The notes beneath the pieces are model-generated. The model did no database searches and was not told where the DNA came from. It saw only the letters and a program-made list of their open reading frames with translations. Shown in pieces: positions 43,168 to 52,572 of a stretch of 64,000 nt of DNA. The position numbers and the translations under genes are program-made. Positions within the stretch are counted from its first letter, which is position 1. Every line of letters starts with the position of its first letter. The DNA lies in assembly GCF_900107685.1 (NCBI RefSeq), contig NZ_FNRQ01000007.1, forward strand, positions 310,001-374,000. The letters are read 5' to 3'. This DNA comes from Paraburkholderia sartisoli (GTDB lineage: Bacteria > Pseudomonadota > Gammaproteobacteria > Burkholderiales > Burkholderiaceae).

Positions 43168-43797
43168 ATGGACTACCGTCACATTCCCGCGATATTCCTC
43201 GCCGATGCACCGGGCCTCGATTTTCTGAACTCGGTTGCGACGCCTGTCGATGAAGAAGTCGACTGGATCAGCGATGGCGAAGGCCTGCTTGGCTGGCTGG
43301 AACAGGCTGAACTGGTGCCGCGCGCCGCGCTTGCGGCGATGCGGTCGCAGGCCACGCCGGCCGAGCTGGACGCGGTGGCGGCGCAGGCACGCGCACTGCG
43401 CGAATGGTTCAGGGGATTCGTCCAGAAGAGAAAGGGGCGGCCGCTCGCCGCCAGGGATTTGCGCGAACTCGCCCCGCTGAACCAGTTCTTCGAGCGCGAC
43501 GAGCAATACGGAGAAATCGTCGTCGATGCCACTAACGGCGTACCGGTTTTCGGATTGCGCGCGAACCGGCGCTGGAAGTCGCCGGAGTCGCTGCTGATGC
43601 CCATTGTCGAGGCGTTGGCGAGGCTGGTGTGCGACGAGGACTTCACGCACGTGAAGGCATGTGAAGGCCCGCGCTGCACGTTGATGTTTGCCGATCACAC
43701 ACGGGGCCACGCGCGCCGGTGGTGCAGCATGGCGATTTGCGGTAACCGCGCGAAGGTGGCGGCTCACCGCAAGCGGCTCAAGGAGCGTGAGCGTTGA
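43168..43797 (+). CDS. CGNR zinc-finger / ABATE domain regulator
   Basis: 209 residues. N-terminal ABATE (stress-induced) domain with LDFLNSVATPVDEEVDW at 18-34, and a C-terminal CGNR zinc finger with C165, C170, C186 and C191 (C-G-N-R at 191-194) followed by a basic helix AAHRKRLKER. These are transcription regulators; the finger probably binds DNA and the ABATE domain senses a ligand. Divergent from the Ser-less hydrolase gene and probably controls it. Confidence 0.9.
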   Translation: MDYRHIPAIFLADAPGLDFLNSVATPVDEEVDWISDGEGLLGWLEQAELVPRAALAAMRSQATPAELDAVAAQARALREWFRGFVQKRKGRPLAARDLRELAPLNQFFERDEQYGEIVVDATNGVPVFGLRANRRWKSPESLLMPIVEALARLVCDEDFTHVKACEGPRCTLMFADHTRGHARRWCSMAICGNRAKVAAHRKRLKERER

Positions 43798-43965
43798 GCT
43801 GACGTCGAATGCGTGGGATGCAGCGGAGGGCGTGTTATTCCGGCTTTCCGACGTGCTGGATCGATCGCAGCGGCAGCGTCTTCGAAGCAATGAGCCAGAT
43901 GCCGGACTGGCGACTGGCTGGTCTCGACGAATTGCCGCCGCTATTCGATAGCCGTGACTCTCCCC

Positions 43966-45849
43966 TCAGCCAAACGTGAACGAATACGCTTCGACGCCCG
44001 GATCCAGAAACTCGATCGAAAACGTATGGTCCTTGATGTCACCCGTTTGCCGCACCAGTTGATAGAGCCGTTGCTCCGTCACCGTGCCCGTGCCGTCGGC
44101 GCTCACATCGCTGCCGTGCGCATTGCCGGGCGCGGCGCCATCGATGCTGACGCGAAACCGCACGGGCTTGCCGTCCTTTTCCGGACCCAGCACCAGATGC
44201 AGGTCGCGAGCGTGGAAGCGGTAGACGATCTTTCCCGACGATGCCGCGAGCGTCGCGTGTTCGGCACCGACGCGCCACTTGCCGGCGAGACCCCAGTCGT
44301 TTAGCGCAGGCTGTGTGGGCGCGGCGTATGTATGCAACTGGTCGTCGGTTTCGCCGCCGGGTGACGCGAAGTTCTCGGCACGCGCATAGCCGATATAGGT
44401 TTCCGGCGACTGCATGTCGTGATTGTCGGCAGCGGCCTCCACGCCTGTCACGTCGGCATGGGTGAGCCCTGTCGCGATCTTCGCCGCATTCGCGTGACCG
44501 GCTTCCGTCAGCAACTGCTGGATCACCCTCTCCGACTGCGCATAGTCGCCTTCACCGAAATGGTGGTAGCGGATACGCCCCTGCGCATCGACGAAATAAT
44601 GCGCCGGCCAGTACTGGTTGTTCAGCGAGCGCCAGATGGCGTAGTTGTTGTCGATCGCAACCGGATAGTCGATACCGAGGTCGTGTGTCGCCTTCTTCAC
44701 GTTGTCGATATTGCGCTCGAAGGCGAACTCCGGCGCATGCACCCCGATCACGACCAGCCCCTGATCCCTGTACTTGTCCGCCCACGCCTTCACGTACGGC
44801 AGCGTGCGCAGGCAGTTGATGCACGAGTAGGTCCAGACATCGATCAGCACCACCTTGCCGCGCAAACTTTGCGCGCTGAGCGGCGGCGAGTTGAGCCATT
44901 GCACCGCACCCGTCAGCGGCGGCAGCACGCCTTCGACCGGCAGCGGCGGCGCATCCTCGGGCGCGGCTTGCGCCGTACGCATCATCGCACCCGACGAAGC
45001 AACCCTCGCGCCGCCCGTGCCTTTATCCGCGTCAGCGGAAGTGCCGGAACCCGCGGCATCATTGGCCGCCATCATCGCGCCGCCGTTCGTCGTATTGCTC
45101 GGTGCGTTGCCCGCCGGCGTCGCACCCGGCGACAGCCGGTCGACCAGCTTCTGTTCGATGCCACCGGTCGCAACCGTCGAGATCCGCGTGAGAATCCCCG
45201 TGTCGAGACCGAGCGCGATCGCCACCACGCCACCCAGCATCGCCGCGCCGATGCCACGGCGAATCCACTCGCCGGCGCCCAGCGACCGTTTCATCGCCGT
45301 GAAGACGCGCCCGCCGATCAGCAACGCGACCGCGAGCGAGGTCGCAGCGCCAGCCGCATAGGCGACCAGCAGCAGCGTCGTGCCGACACTCGCGCCGCGC
45401 AGCGCGGCGCCGGTCAGCACGAGACCCAGAATGGGACCGGCGCACGGCGCCCACAGCAAGCCGGTGGCGATGCCGAGCAGAAACGACGAACCCGCGCGCA
45501 CCTGCTGGCCGTCGGCCTGGGCAAAGTTCGAGAGCCGGTTGCCGGCGCTCACCAGGGGCCGCATCAGATGGTCGGCAAAACGCGGGAACAGCAGCGTCAG
45601 GCCGAATACGGCGAGCAGCGCGATGGCGAGCCAGCGGCCGTACTGGTTGGCCTGCGTGACCCAGCCGCCGCCGACGGCAGCAAGCGTCGCCACGAGGGCG
45701 AATGTCAGCGCCATGCCGGCGAGCAATGGCAGCCCGCTGCGAACGAAAGGCTGGTCGGCGCGCGCGAAGACGAACGGCAGCACCGGCAGGATGCACGGGC
45801 TGAGAATCGTCAGGGCGCCGCCAAGATAGGCGAGAACGATGAGTAGCAT
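43966..45849 (-). CDS. dipZ: DipZ-like CcdA/thioredoxin fusion protein
   Basis: 627 residues. Residues 1-220 are a CcdA/DsbD-beta-like membrane domain with its redox pair in SPCILP (C19) and APCAGP (C136). A low-complexity linker (about 235-310) follows, then a TlpA/thioredoxin-like domain with C343-I-N-C346 in TYSCINCLRTLPYV, and a C-terminal beta-rich domain (about 480-627) as in mycobacterial DipZ. It should carry reducing equivalents from cytoplasm to periplasm. Encoded 49 bp after msrB, so the likely client is periplasmic MsrB. Confidence 0.9.
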   Translation of the reverse strand: MLLIVLAYLGGALTILSPCILPVLPFVFARADQPFVRSGLPLLAGMALTFALVATLAAVGGGWVTQANQYGRWLAIALLAVFGLTLLFPRFADHLMRPLVSAGNRLSNFAQADGQQVRAGSSFLLGIATGLLWAPCAGPILGLVLTGAALRGASVGTTLLLVAYAAGAATSLAVALLIGGRVFTAMKRSLGAGEWIRRGIGAAMLGGVVAIALGLDTGILTRISTVATGGIEQKLVDRLSPGATPAGNAPSNTTNGGAMMAANDAAGSGTSADADKGTGGARVASSGAMMRTAQAAPEDAPPLPVEGVLPPLTGAVQWLNSPPLSAQSLRGKVVLIDVWTYSCINCLRTLPYVKAWADKYRDQGLVVIGVHAPEFAFERNIDNVKKATHDLGIDYPVAIDNNYAIWRSLNNQYWPAHYFVDAQGRIRYHHFGEGDYAQSERVIQQLLTEAGHANAAKIATGLTHADVTGVEAAADNHDMQSPETYIGYARAENFASPGGETDDQLHTYAAPTQPALNDWGLAGKWRVGAEHATLAASSGKIVYRFHARDLHLVLGPEKDGKPVRFRVSIDGAAPGNAHGSDVSADGTGTVTEQRLYQLVRQTGDIKDHTFSIEFLDPGVEAYSFTFG

Positions 45850-45898
45850 GACTGTTCCAGTGCGTTGTTTCAGGGGTTATCCGGGAGGTCGCCGGGGC

Positions 45899-46411
45899 TC
45901 AGGCTGCCGCCGGCGTAAAGCGCATCGCGAGCCCGTTCATGCAATAGCGCAGGCCGGTGGGCTTCGGGCCGTCGTCGAAGACGTGTCCGAGGTGGCCACC
46001 GCAGCGCCGGCAATGCACTTCCGTGCGCGACATGCCGAACGAGCCGTCTTCGCGCGTCGCCACCGCATGTTCGAGCGGCGCCCAGAAACTGGGCCAGCCC
46101 GTGTGGCTCTCGAACTTCGTGCGCGATGAAAACAGGTCGAGCCGGCAGCCGGCGCACGAGAACACGCCCGCGCGATGCTCGCTGTTCAGCGGGCTGCTGT
46201 AAGGCCGCTCGGTGCCTTCTTCCCGCAGAACGGTGTACTGTGCCGGCGTGAGCAACTGGTGCCATTGCTCATCCGTGCGCGTGAATTCGAAGTTTTGCGC
46301 GGGCTTGCCGGCCTCCGCCGGCGCCGCGGCGAGTCTCGGCCAGCGGCTCACGGCAGCCAGCGCCGCCACGGCCGCACCGCCCGAAAACAGAAAGCGTCTA
46401 CGACTTTGCAT
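45899..46411 (-). CDS. msrB: Peptide-methionine (R)-S-oxide reductase, Tat-exported
   Basis: 170 residues. A twin-arginine-type leader (S-R-R-R-F-L-F, hydrophobic alanine stretch) precedes an MsrB domain with zinc cysteines C86, C89, C134 and C137, catalytic C157 in RYCMNG, and G-G-H-L-G-H-V-F. It reduces methionine-R-sulfoxide in proteins, here in the periplasm. AAGGAG precedes the ATG. It has only one obvious redox Cys besides the Zn set, so regeneration needs an external reductant, which DipZ could supply. Divergent from a two-component system. Confidence 0.92.
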   Translation of the reverse strand: MQSRRRFLFSGGAAVAALAAVSRWPRLAAAPAEAGKPAQNFEFTRTDEQWHQLLTPAQYTVLREEGTERPYSSPLNSEHRAGVFSCAGCRLDLFSSRTKFESHTGWPSFWAPLEHAVATREDGSFGMSRTEVHCRRCGGHLGHVFDDGPKPTGLRYCMNGLAMRFTPAAA

Positions 46412-46599
46412 GATGGGCTCCTTGATACCAATGCGCGGATAGTGGCCACATGCTAGGGCGCGGGCGGTGTCAAAGTCCTCACGAAAAGTTAAATTAAATG
46501 TGATAACTCGCTGCCCGGAAATTTTGCACAATGGCGCAACGGCCACTATCCGGCGCCCGTTCCTGCAACCGCCCAGAACCGCTCGAGACCGCGACTTCC

Positions 46600-47349
46600 A
46601 TGGATCATCAAAAGCGCATCCTGATCGTCGAAGACGACGTCGACATTGCCAACGTACTGGCCCTGCATCTGCGGGATGAACGCTATGAGGTCGTGCATAG
46701 CGCCGACGGCAACGAAGGGCTCCGGCTGCTTGAACAGGGCGGCTGGGATGCACTGATCCTCGACCTGATGCTGCCGGGCGTCGACGGACTGGAGATTTGC
46801 CGGCGCGCCCGCACGATGACGCGTTACACGCCGATCATCATCACCAGCGCGCGGTCGAGCGAAGTTCACCGGATTCTCGGCCTCGAACTCGGCGCCGACG
46901 ACTACCTCGCCAAGCCGTTCTCCGTGCTCGAACTGGTTGCACGCGTGAAAGCGCTGCTGCGCCGCGTCGAGGCGATGGCGAAAGATTCGCGGATCGACGC
47001 CGGCACGCTGCAGACAGCAGGCCTCACCATCGATCCGCTGACACGCGAGGCCGCCGTCGAGGGTCGGCGCATCGAACTGACGCCGCGCGAATTCGATCTG
47101 CTGTATTTCTTCGCGCAGCAGCCGGGCAAGGTATTTTCGCGGATGGACCTGCTCAACGCGGTGTGGGGCTATCGGCATGAAGGATACGAACATACCGTCA
47201 ACACTCACATCAACCGGCTGCGCGCGAAGATCGAAGCCGATCCGGCCGAGCCCACGCGGATACTGACTGTCTGGGGGCGCGGCTACAAGTTTGCAGTGCC
47301 TTCCGACGGCACCCCGGCGCAGGACACCCCATCCACGGACGCGCCATGA
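46600..47349 (+). CDS. OmpR-family response regulator
   Basis: 249 residues. Receiver domain 1-120 with acidic pocket E11-D12-D13, phosphoacceptor D55 and K105 (A-K-P-F). C-terminal winged-helix Trans_reg_C domain from about 140, with LTPREFDLLYFFAQQPGKVF and the closing VWGRGYKFA. The ATG at 46600 has only a weak ribosome site. Its stop overlaps the start of the kinase gene (ATGA). Divergent from msrB-dipZ, whose promoter it may control. Confidence 0.93.
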   Translation: MDHQKRILIVEDDVDIANVLALHLRDERYEVVHSADGNEGLRLLEQGGWDALILDLMLPGVDGLEICRRARTMTRYTPIIITSARSSEVHRILGLELGADDYLAKPFSVLELVARVKALLRRVEAMAKDSRIDAGTLQTAGLTIDPLTREAAVEGRRIELTPREFDLLYFFAQQPGKVFSRMDLLNAVWGYRHEGYEHTVNTHINRLRAKIEADPAEPTRILTVWGRGYKFAVPSDGTPAQDTPSTDAP

Positions 47350-48881
47350 ACCTCACGCTCACCCAGCGGCTTTCGATCGTGTTCTCGGTGCTGCTGCTGG
47401 CGTGCTGCGGCGCATCGGCGTGGCTGCAAATCCGCTCCAGCGACCTGCACGACAAGGAAGTGATCCAGGGCCTGTCACGCGGCCTTGCCGGTCACATCGC
47501 CCGCGGCACGCCATTGATGGATGGGAACGGCCTGCGGCCCGACGCCGTGCGGCAACTGTTCGGCCAGTTGATGGTGGTCAATCCGAGCGTCGAGGTGTAT
47601 CTGCTCGACAGTCAGGGACGCATCAAGGGCGACGATGCGCCCGCCGGGCATGTGAAGCGCGAGCAGGTGGACCTCGCGCCGATTCGCCGTTTCATCGCCG
47701 GCGACGCGCTCCCGATTCTCGGCGACGATCCGCGCAGCACCGACGCGCGCAAGGTGTTCAGCGCCGCGCCGCTGCAGGCGAAGGGACAAGCGCCATCGGG
47801 TTATGTCTACGTGGTGCTGCTCGGCGAGGCACATGACGCACTCGCCGCACAGGTTAGCGCCAGCTCGGTATTGCGCACCACGCTGTGGTACATGGCGCTC
47901 GTGACCCTGCTTGGGCTGCTCGCGGGCCTCACGGCATTCGGGCTGATCACGCGCCCCCTGCGAAGGCTGTCCGCCGCGATGCTGCGCTTCGACGCCAACG
48001 GCGAACCGGATACGCAGCCGAAGGTGCCGCGTTCATCGTCAGCGGGAACGCGTGATGAAATCGCCGTGCTGGAGACCGCGTTCGCGCAGATGGCCGAACG
48101 GATCGGCGAACAGTGGCGCGCGCTGACGCGGCTCGACCAGCAACGGCGCGAACTGCTTGCCAACATTTCGCACGACCTGCGCACGCCGCTGACGTCGCTG
48201 CACGGCTACCTCGAAACGTTGTCGCTGAAGGCCGACACGCTCGGCGAAACGGAACGCAAACGCTATCTCGCGATCGCGCTTGCGCAAAGCGTCAAGGTTG
48301 GACGGCTGGCAGAGGCGCTATTCGAACTGGCGAGGCTCGAACATGGCAACGTGCAACCGGCGCTGGAAGCATTCTCGATGGTGGACCTGGTGCAGGACGT
48401 CTTCCAGAAATTCGAGTTGCCGGCCGAAGCGCGGCATATCCATCTGCGTGCCGGGATTCCGCAGCGCCTGCCCAGTGTCCTTGCCGATCTCGGGATGATC
48501 GAGCGGGTGCTGACCAACCTGCTCGACAACGCGATTCGTCATACGCCTGCTCATGGCACGGTCGGCGTCGATCTCGCGTATCGCGACGCGCGGGTGTCGG
48601 TCACGGTCAGCGACACGGGCCCAGGCATTCCGGCGAATCAGCGCGACGGGCTGTTCGAGCGCCCTTTCAGCACCGGTGGTGCGCACCGCGGCGGCGGGTT
48701 CGGGCTGCTGATCGTGCAGCGCATGCTGCAACTGCATCACAGCCAGATACGTCTGGTCGAACACACGGGCACGGGGGCGACATTCTGCTTCGAGCTTCCT
48801 GTTACTGGCGCTTCCCTGTCAGCCGGTGCTTCGAGTTCGTCGCAGTCGTCTTCCTGGATGACCGGGCAGCGACAAAGATAG
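47346..48881 (+). CDS. Sensor histidine kinase
   Basis: 511 residues. TM1 about 10-28, periplasmic domain 29-178, TM2 about 180-202, HAMP linker, HisKA with H276 in NISHDLRTPLTSLHGYL, and HATPase_c with an N-box NLLDNAIRHTP, G1 D-T-G-P-G-I-P and G2 GGGFGLLIV. The periplasmic domain has no cysteine, so direct thiol sensing is unlikely. The Ser-rich C-terminal tail is unstructured. Partner of the overlapping response regulator. Confidence 0.93.
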   Translation: MNLTLTQRLSIVFSVLLLACCGASAWLQIRSSDLHDKEVIQGLSRGLAGHIARGTPLMDGNGLRPDAVRQLFGQLMVVNPSVEVYLLDSQGRIKGDDAPAGHVKREQVDLAPIRRFIAGDALPILGDDPRSTDARKVFSAAPLQAKGQAPSGYVYVVLLGEAHDALAAQVSASSVLRTTLWYMALVTLLGLLAGLTAFGLITRPLRRLSAAMLRFDANGEPDTQPKVPRSSSAGTRDEIAVLETAFAQMAERIGEQWRALTRLDQQRRELLANISHDLRTPLTSLHGYLETLSLKADTLGETERKRYLAIALAQSVKVGRLAEALFELARLEHGNVQPALEAFSMVDLVQDVFQKFELPAEARHIHLRAGIPQRLPSVLADLGMIERVLTNLLDNAIRHTPAHGTVGVDLAYRDARVSVTVSDTGPGIPANQRDGLFERPFSTGGAHRGGGFGLLIVQRMLQLHHSQIRLVEHTGTGATFCFELPVTGASLSAGASSSSQSSSWMTGQRQR

Positions 48882-48924
48882 CCGGAAGCGGTCAGCTAAT
48901 CGCCCGACGAACTGCCCGGCGGCT

Positions 48925-50478
48925 TCAGGATGGCTGACCCGCGCCGGAGCCGCCGGGTGCTGTTGGGGGCGCAGTCAGGTCATCCTCTGGAGACGGGGAT
49001 GCCGCCTTGCCCGCCGGCATACCGCCTGATTCCGCGATTTCAACCCGCAGACTTCCGTGATTGTTCCAGTACGCCCAGCTGGCATCGTTGGCAAAGCAAT
49101 ACAGATAACCCGAGCATGGCGCCTTGATCTCCATTTCCTTGCCAATTCTGAAGTAGAAGGGTTGAGGCGGCACGCCTGCCTGGCCCGGTTGTCCTGGCGT
49201 TGAAATCGCCCCGCAGAGTTCGAACCAGTTCGCTCCCCTGACCCGCCTCGACCACGCAAACAGACGTTGCATCCAGTTACCAGGTGTTCCCTCCGCACCC
49301 CATGCACTGTCCCCATCCAGCCACGTTTGACCTTCAGGCACCTCGAAGCGGTAGCTCACACCCTCGTTCATGAAAATACCTGTCCAGTTCCACAACGGGC
49401 TGGCGAAAACCCGCACCTCGACCGCCTCCGCAGGGTCGATGTTCGGTCGATAGGGCGCCTGAAAGATTGGCGGACTGGCCTGTCGTGCCAATGCCAGATC
49501 CGATATCGATTCAGAACATCTTCGCGAACCCTTCGCCAGATACGGAAAGGACCGGGGACGAAAGCCGACTTCCCGGTAAAAACCGGTGAGCGAGTTGTGA
49601 AGGACACCATGTATCGCGGAGGGCGACGACTGGTCCGCGTGGGCCAGCTGGTTCAACATGTCTGGCTCAAACACCGCACCGCACTTCGCAGCCTCGCCAA
49701 TCATCCATTTGAGCGTGGCATCGGAAAGTCCGGTCTCTTTGTAGCCGCCCCCAACGTCGGCGTGAACACCAGGGAACCACACCTGCAACACGCGTGTCAG
49801 GTCGCACCCATCCGAATCCGTCCACAGCGTTGGAAAGAAGTTGTTCCGCTGCTCATCGATTGCAAGGGCCTGGACCGCGCGCTCGACTTCTGGCGGGAGC
49901 GTTGTGTCATGAAATTCGAAGCGCTTTCTGCCGAAGCGGGACAAGTCCACGATGGCGGGGATGCCGAGCGCGCCCACCGTCTCCCACACCCCCAGGAAGC
50001 GAATGGGCGGGGGGTTGCCATGCGCATCGCGGAACCGTTTCTGCTGCGTGGCGCTTTCTGGCATTTCAGGGTCAAGCCGGTACAGGTTCCATGCCTGCCT
50101 GACCAGCGCCCAGGTTGCCTCGTGAGGAAGTCCGCAATGGTGAAGCATGCCGACCAGGCTTCGCGCCGTGAACGCGCCACGAGAGAAGCCAATGACAAAG
50201 ATTTCGGAACCCTCTTCGTAGTGGTCGGACAGCCACTTGTACGCGGTTCGGATGTCACGGGAGAGGCCTAATCCCAGCACCCCGTCGATAAGGCGACGCA
50301 CCCGCCCTTCGTTAGCGCCGATGCCGACGTGATAGTACCGGAGCTGCTCGACGCCATCGTCGCCGCGCTCGCTCAATGCGTTGAAAAAACGGACGACATT
50401 GGTTGGAACAGGCACCCCCTGAAACTGGTCGCTATCCGAGTTCCATGTGCCGTCACAGCAAACGAAAAGTCTCTTCAT
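48925..50478 (-). CDS. DUF2235 alpha/beta hydrolase fused to a LecA-like domain
   Basis: 517 residues. The N-terminal 350 residues are a DUF2235 domain, the family of T6SS Tle1 phospholipases: opening FVCCDGTWN, nucleophile S99 in G-F-S-R-G, acid D241 in PGVHADVGGGY, and candidate base H290. Residues about 355-482 resemble the PA-I galactophilic lectin LecA: VFASPLWNWTGIF, GAEGTPGNW and YLYCFANDASWAYWNNHGSL. The tail is Pro/Gly-rich. No signal peptide. No vgrG, PAAR or obvious immunity gene is adjacent, so export route and target are open. Confidence 0.85.
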   Translation of the reverse strand: MKRLFVCCDGTWNSDSDQFQGVPVPTNVVRFFNALSERGDDGVEQLRYYHVGIGANEGRVRRLIDGVLGLGLSRDIRTAYKWLSDHYEEGSEIFVIGFSRGAFTARSLVGMLHHCGLPHEATWALVRQAWNLYRLDPEMPESATQQKRFRDAHGNPPPIRFLGVWETVGALGIPAIVDLSRFGRKRFEFHDTTLPPEVERAVQALAIDEQRNNFFPTLWTDSDGCDLTRVLQVWFPGVHADVGGGYKETGLSDATLKWMIGEAAKCGAVFEPDMLNQLAHADQSSPSAIHGVLHNSLTGFYREVGFRPRSFPYLAKGSRRCSESISDLALARQASPPIFQAPYRPNIDPAEAVEVRVFASPLWNWTGIFMNEGVSYRFEVPEGQTWLDGDSAWGAEGTPGNWMQRLFAWSRRVRGANWFELCGAISTPGQPGQAGVPPQPFYFRIGKEMEIKAPCSGYLYCFANDASWAYWNNHGSLRVEIAESGGMPAGKAASPSPEDDLTAPPTAPGGSGAGQPS

Positions 50479-50733
50479 TTTTTTGGCCCTTCTCGTTCTG
50501 CGAGATTCTCATCACGCAGTGGAGCAACCTCGCCCTCGACACCTGCGGTTCACCGGTTCATATGCCGGCGTGGCCCGCCACATCCATGAAATTGCACGAA
50601 AGCATGACCGTGTCACCCAGATTCGGGGATGCTCAAGGTGCGCCTGAATTCCTATCATAAGCGTTCCGTGCGGGGTTCAGGATCGGCAGAATCCGGGTAA
50701 GGGTGACGCGCACAAGCGGCATCGTCCTGCCTG

Positions 50734-52572
50734 TCAAGGCAAGATACCAGCCCACACTGTCACGCCATCAGGGTCGATAGCGAGCCGGCATTGCCCGTTT
50801 TCACGAAGACCGCCGTCCTGGCTGGCAAACTCAAAGCTCACACCTTTGACCTTTGCATTGACATAGCGCTCACCGTCGCGCGTGCCGATCGTGCTGATCA
50901 TTCCCACATGCGGGCCACTCGCTGACGGCGTTATCGAGCGGGAACCCACACGCCACATCACCTGTTGTCCAGGGTGAAAAGACCGGTCCGATGTTTCCAG
51001 CGTGAATCCTTCGGCGATCTCGATCTCGCCTGGCGTTTTGACGATTCCCTTCCCGACATTGTGCAGACCCAGCAGATCGGCAACCCGCATCGTGCAAGGT
51101 CGCGCGAAAACTTCCTCGACGGGTCCGGTTTGCAGAACGCGTCCGTGTTCGATCACCAGTACTTCGTCGGCGAGCAGCGCGGCTTCGTCAGGATCGTGCG
51201 TCACGATGACTGTTATCGCGGCGATCTCGCGCTGCAGGTCCCTGAGCGATTGTTGCAGGCGGCGACGGCGTGGCGTATCGAGTGCGGCGAACGGCTCGTC
51301 GAAGAGCAGCAGTTGACTATGGCGCGACAGCGCACGCGCGAGCGCAACCCGCTGGCGCTGACCAAACGATAGCTGACGCGGAAGACGACGGGTCAGCGTC
51401 GCAAGGCCCAGATGCTCGACCCAGAAACGCGCGCTCGCCCGGTCCGCGCCGACAGGAAACGCAAGCTGCTGGTCCACGGTCATGTGAGGGAAAAGGCCGT
51501 AATCCTGCGGCATATAGCCAATCTGGCGCCGCTCCGGTGGCAGCGCACCGAGATCCAGCCGGCCGAGCGTCACCGCGCCACGCTCATTGGATTCCAGGCC
51601 CGCGATCAACCGCAGCGCCATCGACTTGCCGGAACCCGACGGACCGATGATCGCGAGCCGTCGCGAAGAAGGCGCCCAGGCGATGTCGAGGCTGAACGTG
51701 CCGATATGTCTCGTCAGCCGTATCGCAAGCGTCAGATCGGCATCGGCGGAAAGCGACGTGCCGGCCATGGCGACGACGACGGGTTCGTCGCCATTGTCGG
51801 GCTGCTCGCTTGCGGTCGCACGGGCGCCGCGGCTATAAACCGACAGCGCGGCGCACACCACGGCGATGCCGAGCGTCGGCAGCAGAAGCGGCATCATCGC
51901 CGGCAAACCCTGTCCGCCGAATACCACGTAGGTGTACACAGGGAGCGAATACGGGTGATAAGCGACCATCACCGTCGCGCCAAATTCGCCGAATGCGCGC
52001 AGCCACGCCAACGCAAGGCCCGCCCGGATGGCCGGCCATGCAACCGGCAGCGTCACGCGAAAAAAGCGGCTGGCCGGATGATGTCCGAGCGTCGCGGCAA
52101 CATCGTCGAGAACAGGATCGACCGACAGAAACGCGGAACGCGCGGCGACGATCAGAAAAGGAGCGGCGACGAACGTTTCGGCGAGCACGATGCCCGCGAA
52201 CGAATCGGTCAGCGTACCGCCGACCGCACGGCCGATCCAGCTATAAGGTCCCAGCAGGAACAACAGCAGCACGCCGCTCGTGAGCGGCGGCAATGCGAGC
52301 GGCAGCTGGACGACAAAACCAAGCCATGCTGTCCAGCGCGACGACGAACGGGCGAGCCAGTACCCCAGCGGCACGCCGCCCACGAGTATCACGAGCGCGG
52401 CAACGCTTGCACTGCCGATGGAAACGCCAACCGCCGACCACGTGGCGTGCCAGTCGACGCCGGCCCAGTCGGCGTGACTGATCTGCGGAATACTCGCGAG
52501 AAACGGCGCGCACAGATACGCAGCAAGCAGGATGGCGAGCCAGAGCAGCGGCTGCGCCGCTGGCTGCTTCAT
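50734..52572 (-). CDS. Tungstate/molybdate ABC transporter, permease-ATPase fusion
   Basis: 612 residues. Residues 1-250 are a ModB/WtpB-like permease (about six TMs, EAA-type loop DDVAATLGHHPASRFFRVTL at 156-175). Residues 280-500 are an ATPase with Walker A GPSGSGKS (310-317), Q-loop near 356, signature L-S-F-G-Q (401-405, Phe replacing the first Gly) and Walker B LLLFDE. A TOBE-like C-terminal region ends the protein. Permease and ATPase are normally separate genes. Its start overlaps the binding-protein stop by 4 bases. Confidence 0.9.
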   Translation of the reverse strand: MKQPAAQPLLWLAILLAAYLCAPFLASIPQISHADWAGVDWHATWSAVGVSIGSASVAALVILVGGVPLGYWLARSSSRWTAWLGFVVQLPLALPPLTSGVLLLFLLGPYSWIGRAVGGTLTDSFAGIVLAETFVAAPFLIVAARSAFLSVDPVLDDVAATLGHHPASRFFRVTLPVAWPAIRAGLALAWLRAFGEFGATVMVAYHPYSLPVYTYVVFGGQGLPAMMPLLLPTLGIAVVCAALSVYSRGARATASEQPDNGDEPVVVAMAGTSLSADADLTLAIRLTRHIGTFSLDIAWAPSSRRLAIIGPSGSGKSMALRLIAGLESNERGAVTLGRLDLGALPPERRQIGYMPQDYGLFPHMTVDQQLAFPVGADRASARFWVEHLGLATLTRRLPRQLSFGQRQRVALARALSRHSQLLLFDEPFAALDTPRRRRLQQSLRDLQREIAAITVIVTHDPDEAALLADEVLVIEHGRVLQTGPVEEVFARPCTMRVADLLGLHNVGKGIVKTPGEIEIAEGFTLETSDRSFHPGQQVMWRVGSRSITPSASGPHVGMISTIGTRDGERYVNAKVKGVSFEFASQDGGLRENGQCRLAIDPDGVTVWAGILP

